Positions 1 to 5,646 of a stretch of 6,545 bases of DNA are shown piece by piece. Source of the stretch: an uncultured Flavobacterium sp. (lineage in GTDB: Bacteria; Bacteroidota; Bacteroidia; Flavobacteriales; Flavobacteriaceae); NCBI GenBank assembly GCA_946479395.1, contig CAMLFV010000153.1, positions 1-6,545 on the forward strand. Direction: 5' to 3'. The position numbers and the translations under genes are program-made. Below the pieces are notes generated by a model. The model had not been told where the DNA came from. It saw only the letters and a list, made by a program, of their open reading frames with translations, and did no database searches. The number at the start of each line of letters is the position of its first letter. Within the stretch, counting starts at the first letter, position 1.

Positions 1-347
1 ACAATGAAATCACCCCATCTAAAAACATCATGATTCTTTAAATGTTGTAAAGTAAGCGTAGCAAAAAAGGTAGAAATCTGCTGCTGATTTTTATACTTAA
101 GTTCATGGAGTAATTTTTGCACGACGGTTTCTTCAGAAAAATACAACGTAGCCAAACAATGTTCTACCAAAAGCTTCCCGTAAAAGCGCCGTTTCATTTC
201 GGTATTGTCATTAACAGCTGACGGAATAAAATCCAAACCAATTAAACAATTGCTGCACAGCATGTCATTTCTGCCGTGCAAAACTTCATCGCAACCATAA
301 CAAAGGTGCGGATAAAATAAATCAAAAACATCAACAATTGCCCACAT
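1..347 (-). CDS. comF: ComF family protein (phosphoribosyltransferase-like), C-terminus beyond the window
   Basis: The minus-strand frame from the ATG at 347 stays open to position 1, giving about 115 residues of an incomplete protein; family members are usually about 220-240 residues. The start reads MWAIVDVFDLFYPHLCYGCD. Four cysteines, C16, C19, C31 and C34, form a paired CxxC...CxxC zinc-ribbon, the usual N-terminal mark of ComF/GntX proteins. Further on, LLHELKYKNQQQIS (residues 79-92) matches the LxxLKYxG region that precedes the phosphoribosyltransferase fold. The PRPP-binding loop would lie off the left edge and cannot be checked. In naturally transformable bacteria ComF is needed for DNA uptake and is thought to act with the DNA translocation machinery; here the role is inferred from family only. 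The gene is divergent from glyS, 108 bp apart. Confidence 0.9.
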   Translation of the reverse strand, partial: MWAIVDVFDLFYPHLCYGCDEVLHGRNDMLCSNCLIGLDFIPSAVNDNTEMKRRFYGKLLVEHCLATLYFSEETVVQKLLHELKYKNQQQISTFFATLTLQHLKNHDVFRWGDFI

Positions 348-372
348 TACCAACAAGTTTTATGTACCTTTG
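338..372 (+). promoter_or_regulatory. Candidate Bacteroidota promoter for glyS
   Basis: TACCTTTG at 365-372 fits the Bacteroidota -7 consensus TAnnTTTG exactly. A TTG at 338-340 lies 24 bases upstream, slightly beyond the usual 17-23 base spacing to the -33 TTG. Transcription would begin near 377-379 and leave a leader of about 78 bases before glyS. The -33 part overlaps the first codons of the divergent comF. This is a consensus match only. Confidence 0.45.
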
Positions 373-455
373 CGTTAATATACATAAAAAAACAATATTT
401 TTCAACTATTTGTTTTACAAACTTTAACAAACTGCAATTTTAGTATTTTTGCACT

Positions 456-2000
456 ATGGCAAAACAAGACGACATTTTTAAAAATGTAATTTCGCATGCA
501 AAAGAGTATGGATATATTTTTCCATCGAGCGAAATTTACGATGGTTTAAGCGCTGTTTACGATTACGCGCAAAACGGAGTAGAATTAAAAAAGAATATTC
601 GTGAGTACTGGTGGAAATCAATGGTACAGATGCACGAAAATATTGTGGGGATCGATGCTGCAATTTTTATGCACCCAACCACATGGAAAGCTTCGGGACA
701 CGTTGATGCTTTTAACGATCCGTTAATTGACAATAAAGATTCTAAAAAAAGATATAGAGCCGATGTTTTGATCGAAGATTACTGCGAGAAATTATGGCAA
801 AAGGCTCAAAAAGAAATCGAAAAAGCTAAAGGTCGTTTTGGCGATGCTTTTAACGAAGAAGAGTTTATTACGACAAATCCTCGAGTTGTAGAATATCTTT
901 CAAAAAAGAAGGAGATTTTAGAACGTATGGCGTCTGGATTAGATTCGGGCGATTTGGAAGATGTAAAAGCATTGATTGAAGAATTGGGTATTGCTGATCC
1001 GGAAACAGGTTCTAAAAATTGGACAGATGTTCGTCAGTTCAACTTAATGTTCGGAACAAAATTAGGAGCATCTGCAGATACAGCGATGGATTTGTATTTA
1101 CGACCAGAAACCGCACAAGGAATTTTTGTGAACTTTTTAAACGTTCAAAAAACCGGACGTATGAAAATTCCGTTTGGTATTGCACAAACTGGTAAAGCGT
1201 TCCGTAACGAGATTGTGGCACGTCAGTTTATTTTCCGTATGCGTGAGTTTGAACAAATGGAAATGCAGTTTTTCGTAAAACCGGGCGAAGAAATGACTTA
1301 TTACGAATATTGGAAAGAAACGCGTTTAAAATGGCATTTGTCGTTAGGTTTAGGGAAAGAAAACTATCGTTTTCACGACCACGAAAAATTGGCGCATTAT
1401 GCAAATGCAGCGGCAGATATCGAATTTAATTTTCCATTCGGATTTAAAGAATTAGAAGGAATTCACTCTCGTACCGATTTCGATTTAAAAGCACACGAAC
1501 AACATTCGGGTAAAAAATTACAGTTTTTCGATAACGAAACCAATTCATCGTATGTTCCTTATGTAGTAGAAACTTCGGTTGGTTTAGATCGTATGTTTTT
1601 ATCGGTTTTCTCAAAATCGTTACAAGAAGAAACCTTGGAAGACGGATCAACGCGTACCGTTTTAAAATTACCGAGTGTTTTAGCGCCAACAAAAGCAGCA
1701 GTTTTACCATTGGTTAAAAAAGACGGATTACCGGAAGTTGCCCGCGAAATCATAGAAGAGTTAAAATGGGATTTCAATGTGGCTTACGATGAAAAAGATG
1801 CCGTTGGTCGCCGTTACCGTCGCCAAGATGCATTGGGAACACCGTTTTGTATCACGGTTGATCACCAAACATTAGAAGATAAAACCGTAACCATTCGTCA
1901 CCGCGATACCATGCAGCAAGACCGTGTTTCTATTTCGGAATTGCGAAATATTATCAACGAAGAAGTTTCAATGCGCAACTGGTTGCAGAAGATGAAATAG
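456..2000 (+). CDS. glyS: Glycyl-tRNA synthetase, homodimeric (alpha2) class II type
   Basis: The 514-residue enzyme joins glycine to tRNA-Gly using ATP in the cytoplasm. It is the single-chain, eukaryote/archaea-like GlyRS, not the GlyQ/GlyS alpha2-beta2 form; length agrees with the usual 500-515. Visible marks are the N-terminal catalytic part (YDGLSAVYDY at 28-37, WKASGHVDAFNDPL at 77-90), a lysine/glutamate-rich insertion at about 108-190, LRPETAQGIFVNF (215-227), class II motif 2 with FRNEI (249-253) and nearby arginines, and motif 3 SVGLDRMF (374-381; R379 the expected ATP-binding arginine). The anticodon-binding domain spans about 408-512, ending near MRNWL. The ATG at 456 gives the usual flavobacterial N-terminus MAKQDDIFKNVISHAKEYG, and nothing longer is open. 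No Shine-Dalgarno site is seen. The gene stands alone: comF diverges and a terminator follows the TAG stop. Confidence 0.98.
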   Translation: MAKQDDIFKNVISHAKEYGYIFPSSEIYDGLSAVYDYAQNGVELKKNIREYWWKSMVQMHENIVGIDAAIFMHPTTWKASGHVDAFNDPLIDNKDSKKRYRADVLIEDYCEKLWQKAQKEIEKAKGRFGDAFNEEEFITTNPRVVEYLSKKKEILERMASGLDSGDLEDVKALIEELGIADPETGSKNWTDVRQFNLMFGTKLGASADTAMDLYLRPETAQGIFVNFLNVQKTGRMKIPFGIAQTGKAFRNEIVARQFIFRMREFEQMEMQFFVKPGEEMTYYEYWKETRLKWHLSLGLGKENYRFHDHEKLAHYANAAADIEFNFPFGFKELEGIHSRTDFDLKAHEQHSGKKLQFFDNETNSSYVPYVVETSVGLDRMFLSVFSKSLQEETLEDGSTRTVLKLPSVLAPTKAAVLPLVKKDGLPEVAREIIEELKWDFNVAYDEKDAVGRRYRRQDALGTPFCITVDHQTLEDKTVTIRHRDTMQQDRVSISELRNIINEEVSMRNWLQKMK

Positions 2001-2018
2001 TATAAAATATTGAATGTT

Positions 2019-2050
2019 AAAAGGTTGAATGAAAGTTCAGCCTTTTTTTG
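2019..2050 (+). terminator. Intrinsic terminator of glyS
   Basis: An 11-bp stem (2019-2029 with 2036-2046, one G-T wobble at 2025/2040) closes a six-base loop TGAAAG at 2030-2035, and a run of seven T follows at 2043-2049. It starts 19 bases after the glyS stop codon, so it ends the glyS transcript and separates it from the next gene. Confidence 0.88.
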
Positions 2051-2058
2051 TATATTTA
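2025..2058 (+). promoter_or_regulatory. Weak candidate promoter for the T9SS-sorted protein gene
   Basis: TATATTTA at 2051-2058 differs from TAnnTTTG only in the last base, and a TTG at 2025-2027 lies 23 bases upstream, inside the preceding terminator stem. It would start transcription near 2064, leaving a leader of under 20 bases. It is the best match I can find in the 80 bases between the genes, but AT-rich DNA gives such matches by chance. Confidence 0.3.
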
Positions 2059-2080
2059 TCATAATTCAAAATTACATTTT

Positions 2081-2836
2081 ATGATAAAAAAGTTACTTTA
2101 TTCTTTAATTTTAAGTGTTGCGATGTTTGTTAGCAGTTTCGCACAAACTCAGCAGGTTGAATTAATGAACAATGAATGGTATATTCACAAAGTGGTGTTA
2201 AACAATGTTGAATATTTAGCACCTGTAAATCAGGAACGCGGAAATTGGCAGGTTAATAGCAGTGAGTTTTTGTTCAATGGAGGGGCGATCTATCTGTATT
2301 TTTGTACAAGTTGCACTTTGCAGGGAATTGATTTTCTGCCTAACAATGAATTTAAGGTTGACGATATGGTTTGTTTGGCAATGAACGATTGTAATCGTCA
2401 GTTAGGTAATGATAATTCTGATTTCTTGGGTAAGTATTACGATGTTTTTCAGGTAAATCAACCTAACACAATTTTTCAGTATGAAGTCACCAATGTAGGT
2501 TCATCAACCAAACAATTAAAGATAATCAATGAAGTTGGAGATGAAGCATACTTTTACAGTTCAAAACTTTCTGTAACAACTAAAGAGTTTAGTAAGGTAA
2601 CACTGTTTCCAAATCCGGTTGAAAGTACTTTGAATATTAATTTAGAATCGGTTCCCGAAATGAACTGTAAATTTATCTTTTACGATATATCTGGAAAACA
2701 GGTTAAAGCAGTAGAACATTTATCGGCAAAAACAATTTCAATCGATATATATGATTTACAAAACGGAGTTTATATCTTAACGATATTGAATGATAAAGGA
2801 ATAGTTCAAAAAACAGAAAAGATAATCAAGAAATAA
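2081..2836 (+). CDS. Secreted protein with C-terminal T9SS (type A) sorting domain
   Basis: This 251-residue protein is of unknown function. Residues 1-21 form a Sec signal peptide: MIKK, a hydrophobic stretch and SSFA before Q22, the probable cleavage point. The core, about 25-165, has alternating hydrophobic residues suggesting beta structure (NNEWYIHKVVLNNVEY at 30-45, IFQYEVTNVG at 131-140, QLKIINEVGDEAYFY at 145-159). This loosely recalls small lipocalin-like beta barrels, but I cannot name a family. Four cysteines, C75, C78, C98 and C104, could form disulfides after export. The tail from TLFPNPVESTLNINL (174-188) through YDISGKQV and LQNGVYILTI to the basic end KTEKIIKK is a typical T9SS type A sorting domain (TIGR04183-like), recognised at the outer membrane and normally removed on secretion or surface anchoring. 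The ATG at 2081 is chosen over one at 2048 because only it places the signal peptide at the N-terminus; the earlier one also lies in the terminator T tract. Confidence 0.9.
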   Translation: MIKKLLYSLILSVAMFVSSFAQTQQVELMNNEWYIHKVVLNNVEYLAPVNQERGNWQVNSSEFLFNGGAIYLYFCTSCTLQGIDFLPNNEFKVDDMVCLAMNDCNRQLGNDNSDFLGKYYDVFQVNQPNTIFQYEVTNVGSSTKQLKIINEVGDEAYFYSSKLSVTTKEFSKVTLFPNPVESTLNINLESVPEMNCKFIFYDISGKQVKAVEHLSAKTISIDIYDLQNGVYILTILNDKGIVQKTEKIIKK

Positions 2837-2860
2837 AAAATCGCCTTTAAGGCGATTTTT
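2836..2860. terminator. Bidirectional intrinsic terminator between convergent genes
   Basis: A perfect 10-bp stem, 2836-2845 paired with 2851-2860, has a GC-rich inner part (TCGCC/GGCGA) and a five-base loop. A run of A on its left and of T on its right make it a usable terminator on both strands. It begins at the last base of the stop codon of the T9SS-sorted protein gene and lies three bases beyond the stop codon of the convergent universal stress protein gene. Confidence 0.9.
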
Positions 2861-2863
2861 ATG

Positions 2864-3688
2864 CTATAACTTAAAAGTAATAATAGATCTTGGCGAATGG
2901 TTCATTAAATCTTCGCTAATGCTTCCGTTTAACAATCGGGCAAATCCTTTTCTACCGTGCGTTCCCATGGCAATTAAATCGGCATTAACGCGTTCTGCAA
3001 AATTTAAAATTCCTTTTTCAATATCTAAATCGTTGTAGATAGAAAATTCGTAATTGTCTAAATTATATTGTTTTAAAAATGCGTGCGCCAATTCTTCGGC
3101 AACGTGCGTTGGCTTAAAATTGTTCGGCGTATTTACCATTAAAAAGTGCGGAGTAGAACCGTTCAACTTTAAGAAATCAACAATTTTTTGGAAACCTTGT
3201 GCGGTTTCTTCGGTAAAATCGTTTGCGAAAACAACTTTGTCAAAATTCACTTCGGTTTCATCGCCTTTAATTGCCAACACCGGAATGTTCGATGTGCGAA
3301 TTACTTTTTCGGTGTTCGATCCTATAAACAATTCTTTAAAACCGCTGGCACCGTGTGATCCCATTACAATTAAATCGATATTGTTGGCTTTTGCCACTTC
3401 GGTAACCTCGTCAAACGTACGTCCTAACTTTAAAATTTGCGAAACATTTAAGCCGCTTAGCTCTTCAGACAACGATGTTTGCGATAATTTAGCTTCGGCA
3501 TGTTCTTTAAAAAACATAATTTCAGGCACATCATATCCAGGCTGAATCATATCCATAGCTTCATGCGGCAAATCAATTATATGTAATAAAATAATTTCAG
3601 CGCTCGATTTTCTTGCGATACCAGCAGCAGCTTTTAAGGCAATGTTTGCTTGTTCAGAAAAATCAGTAGGTACTAAAATCTTTTTCAT
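2864..3688 (-). CDS. Universal stress protein, two tandem Usp domains
   Basis: The 274-residue cytoplasmic protein consists of two UspA-type domains. The first (about 1-142) opens with MKKILVPTDFSE, the canonical Usp first strand with an aspartate expected near the nucleotide. It carries the ATP-binding signature G-2x-G-9x-G-S as G110, G113, G123 and S124 (GSHGASGFKELFIGS), then VIRTSNIPVLAIK. The second (about 148-274) begins with the more divergent KVVFANDFTEE and keeps the same signature at G242, G245, G255 and S256. Both halves therefore look able to bind ATP. Tandem Usp proteins of this size are common in Bacteroidota; members help survival under starvation or other stress, but the precise job is not predictable from sequence. 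The TAG stop is at 2864-2866. The gene is convergent with the T9SS-sorted protein gene and divergent from rimP, so it forms its own transcription unit. Confidence 0.96.
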   Translation of the reverse strand: MKKILVPTDFSEQANIALKAAAGIARKSSAEIILLHIIDLPHEAMDMIQPGYDVPEIMFFKEHAEAKLSQTSLSEELSGLNVSQILKLGRTFDEVTEVAKANNIDLIVMGSHGASGFKELFIGSNTEKVIRTSNIPVLAIKGDETEVNFDKVVFANDFTEETAQGFQKIVDFLKLNGSTPHFLMVNTPNNFKPTHVAEELAHAFLKQYNLDNYEFSIYNDLDIEKGILNFAERVNADLIAMGTHGRKGFARLLNGSISEDLMNHSPRSIITFKL

Positions 3689-3731
3689 GTGGTATAGTTT
3701 ATTAGGTTAATAAATGTTTATGTTCATTGTA

Positions 3732-3763
3732 TAAATATACTTATAATATTCATAAATAACCAA
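3732..3763 (-). promoter_or_regulatory. Candidate promoter of the universal stress protein gene
   Basis: Read on the minus strand, TTG (plus positions 3761-3763), 21 bases, then TATATTTA (plus 3732-3739) is a near-consensus Bacteroidota -33/-7 pair; only the final base of TAnnTTTG differs. Transcription would begin near 3725, giving a leader of about 37 bases. The -7 element overlaps a small inverted repeat GTATA-AA-TATAC (3729-3740), which may be chance in AT-rich DNA. Confidence 0.5.
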
Positions 3764-3790
3764 AAAAATCAATTACTTAAATAAAATTTG

Positions 3791-3798
3791 TATATTTG
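3791..3798 (+). promoter_or_regulatory. Candidate -7 promoter element for the rimP-nusA-infB operon
   Basis: TATATTTG is an exact match to TAnnTTTG. No TTG is found 17-23 bases upstream, so the -33 part is weak or absent. It is the only exact plus-strand match between the divergent stress protein gene and rimP. A start near 3803-3805 gives a leader of about 60 bases that contains the hairpin at 3828-3854. Confidence 0.5.
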
Positions 3799-3827
3799 CA
3801 AAGTTATTTATTGTTAAACTAAATAAT

Positions 3828-3854
3828 GAGGGGACATAATTGTCCCCTCTTTTT
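3828..3854 (+). terminator. Intrinsic-terminator-like hairpin in the rimP leader (candidate attenuator)
   Basis: A perfect 9-bp stem, GAGGGGACA (3828-3836) with TGTCCCCTC (3841-3849), closes a TAAT loop and is followed by five T (3850-3854). This has the full form of a Rho-independent terminator. No plus-strand gene lies upstream for it to end, because the neighbouring stress protein gene is transcribed the other way. It lies about 24 bases after the predicted transcription start and 9 bases before the rimP ATG, so it should form in the leader RNA. No alternative antiterminator pairing is evident in the short upstream leader. Structure is certain from the sequence; the attenuation role is inferred. 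Confidence 0.75.
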
Positions 3855-3863
3855 ATACAAAAG

Positions 3864-4331
3864 ATGGATTTTAAAAGTAAAGTTAAAGATTTATTAGAAG
3901 AGGGTTTGGCGCAACATCCAGAACTTTTTTTGATAGATTTTTCTATTTCGGCCGATTATAAAATTTCTGTGGTTATTGATGGAGATAACGGTGTGAATTT
4001 GCAGGATTGTATCGATGTAAGTCGCAGCATAGAACATAATTTAGACCGCGAAGAGCAAGATTTTTCATTAGAAGTAGCTTCGGCAGGGGCAACAGCGCCT
4101 TTAAAATTTCCACGCCAGTATAGAAAGAACATTGGTAGAACTATCGAAGTTACTACCGATGACGACAATAAAATAGAAGCCAAGTTGATTGATGCCAACG
4201 AAGAAGCTGTAAAATTAGAATGGAAAGCACGCGAACCTAAAAAAATAGGCAAAGGCAAAGAAACGGTTGTTAAAAACGCTGAAATTCCGTACATTAGCAT
4301 CAAAAAAGCAGTAGTAGTTATATCATTTTAA
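3864..4331 (+). CDS. rimP: Ribosome maturation factor RimP
   Basis: The 155-residue cytoplasmic protein belongs to the family that binds the free 30S subunit and assists its late assembly. The N-terminal domain (about 1-85) contains [19 protein letters not shown] (36-54) and [12 protein letters not shown] (69-80), the flavobacterial counterpart of the family's LEVSSPG..RPL motif. The C-terminal Sm-like domain follows from about 86 ([12 protein letters not shown]) to [15 protein letters not shown] at the end. The ATG at 3864 is chosen because [13 protein letters not shown] matches the expected N-terminus. An in-frame TTG at 3840 would add eight residues (MSPLFIQK) encoded by the terminator hairpin and is unlikely. 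The first gene of the operon visible here, it is followed by nusA after 17 bases, the usual order. Confidence 0.95.
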   Translation: MDFKSKVKDLLEEGLAQHPELFLIDFSISADYKISVVIDGDNGVNLQDCIDVSRSIEHNLDREEQDFSLEVASAGATAPLKFPRQYRKNIGRTIEVTTDDDNKIEAKLIDANEEAVKLEWKAREPKKIGKGKETVVKNAEIPYISIKKAVVVISF

Positions 4332-4348
4332 AAAATACAGATAATTTC

Positions 4349-5593
4349 ATGGATAATATTGCATTAATTGATTCGTTCTCTGAATTTAAAGATTTTAAAC
4401 ATATTGACAGAGTTACCCTTATGGCAATTTTAGAAGATGTTTTTAGAAATGCATTGAAAAAAAGATTTGGGTCAGACGATAATTTCGACATCATCATTAA
4501 TCCTGATAAAGGAGATATGGAGATTTGGAGAAACAGAATTGTTGTTGCCGATGGTGAGGTAGAAGACGAAAATTCTGAAATATCATTAAAAGAAGCTCAA
4601 AAAATTGAACCGGATTTTGAAGTAGGCGAAGAAGTTTCTGAAGAAGTTAAATTGTTCCAATTAGGTCGTCGTGCAATATTGGCATTACGTCAAAATCTAA
4701 TCACAAAAATTCAAGAGCACGACAGTACCAATCTTTACAAACAGTTTAAAGATATGGTGAACGAAGTGTATGCTGCCGAAGTAAGCCACGTGCGCCCTAA
4801 AGCGGTTATATTGATCGATGAAAACAATAAAGAAATCATTTTACCTAAAGAGAAACAAATCCCGTCAGATTATTTCAAAAAAGGCGAAACGGTTAAAGGA
4901 ATTATCGAAAGTGTTGAATTGAAAGGCAATAAGCCGCAAATCATCATGAGCAGAACATCGGAATTGTTCTTAGAAAAATTATTCGAACAAGAAATTCCTG
5001 AAATCGCAGACGGTATCATTACCATTCACAAAGTAGTGCGTATTCCTGGCGAAAAAGCAAAAGTAGCTGTAGATAGTTACAACGAAAATATCGATGCAGT
5101 TGGTGCCTGTGTAGGTGTAAAAGGATCTCGTATTCACGGAATTGTTCGCGAATTAGGAAACGAAAATATCGACGTAATCAGCTACACAAACAATGCAGAA
5201 TTATACATTCAACGTGCATTAAGCCCAGCAAGAATAAACAATATTTCAATAAACGAAACAACCAAACGTGCAAATGTTTTGTTGGATATCAGCGAAGTTT
5301 CAAAAGCAATTGGTAAAGGTGGTCAAAACATTAAATTGGCAAGCTTACTAACTGGTTACGAAATAGACGTGATAAGAGAAGGAACACAGGTTTTAGAAGA
5401 AGACGACGTTGAGTTGCGCGAGTTCTCAGATGAAATCGATGCGTGGGTAATCGATGAATTTGTAAAAATTGGTTTAGATACTGCAAAAAGCGTATTAAAA
5501 CACAGTGTAAGCGAATTGGTTCGAAGAACAGATTTAGAAGAAGAAACGGTAGAAGATGTTTTAAACATTTTAAATGCTGAATTTGAAGACTAA
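4349..5593 (+). CDS. nusA: Transcription termination/antitermination factor NusA
   Basis: The 414-residue protein binds RNA polymerase and nascent RNA, and affects pausing, hairpin-dependent termination and antitermination. Domain order is: the N-terminal polymerase-binding domain (about 1-130, with LMAILEDVFRNALKKRFG at 24-41 and ELGRRA-like QLGRRAILALRQ at 104-115); an S1 domain (about 135-202, GETVKGIIESVE at 179-190); KH1 (about 225-290, VGACVGVKGSRIHGIVREL at 251-269); and KH2 (about 295-345, AIGKGGQNIKLASLLTGYEI at 320-339). An acidic helical tail ends in LVRRTDLEEETVEDVLNILN. It has no C-terminal acidic-repeat domains of the enterobacterial kind, as expected in Bacteroidota. It lies 17 bases after rimP, with no terminator between, so co-transcription is expected. 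NusA is a plausible regulator of the leader hairpin upstream of its own operon. Confidence 0.98.
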   Translation: MDNIALIDSFSEFKDFKHIDRVTLMAILEDVFRNALKKRFGSDDNFDIIINPDKGDMEIWRNRIVVADGEVEDENSEISLKEAQKIEPDFEVGEEVSEEVKLFQLGRRAILALRQNLITKIQEHDSTNLYKQFKDMVNEVYAAEVSHVRPKAVILIDENNKEIILPKEKQIPSDYFKKGETVKGIIESVELKGNKPQIIMSRTSELFLEKLFEQEIPEIADGIITIHKVVRIPGEKAKVAVDSYNENIDAVGACVGVKGSRIHGIVRELGNENIDVISYTNNAELYIQRALSPARINNISINETTKRANVLLDISEVSKAIGKGGQNIKLASLLTGYEIDVIREGTQVLEEDDVELREFSDEIDAWVIDEFVKIGLDTAKSVLKHSVSELVRRTDLEEETVEDVLNILNAEFED

Positions 5594-5646
5594 TTAAACA
5601 CACTACAACAACAACACAACGCACAAAAATATACTAAAAGGATCGT
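5594..5646 (+). promoter_or_regulatory. C/A-rich, almost G-free spacer with AAGGA before infB
   Basis: The 53 bases between nusA and infB hold only one G between 5594 and 5639 and are built of CAA/CAC runs, so the mRNA should be unstructured here. AAGGA at 5638-5642 sits four bases before the ATG; it is Shine-Dalgarno-like, which is unusual in this phylum, but the spacing is short. There is no hairpin, so nusA and infB are probably co-transcribed. A role as a translation enhancer or a Rho-loading stretch is conjecture. Confidence 0.4.

Noticed and set aside
2048..2080. Earlier ATG for the T9SS-sorted protein
   Set aside because: It would put eleven mostly polar residues before the signal peptide and would begin within the T tract of the glyS terminator.
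3054..3545. Plus-strand open frame of 163 codons opposite the universal stress protein gene
   Set aside because: It lies entirely within the antisense of a well-supported two-domain Usp gene and shows no recognisable domain.
3828..3854. Reading the hairpin as the terminator of an upstream gene
   Set aside because: The upstream gene is on the minus strand and diverges from here, its start codon being at 3688; no plus-strand gene is found between 2836 and 3828.
3840..3863. TTG start extending RimP by eight residues
   Set aside because: The added codons fall in the second arm and T tract of the leader hairpin, and RimP proteins of this group begin with the MxFK segment encoded from 3864.
3689..3863. 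A tRNA (such as the metY found before rimP in enterobacteria) or other structured RNA upstream of rimP
   Set aside because: Apart from the hairpin, the 175 bases are AT-rich, with no cloverleaf, T-loop motif or conserved stem visible.
3956..4303. Minus-strand open frame opposite rimP
   Set aside because: It is antisense to conserved RimP motifs; no domain, and no promoter or start signal of its own.
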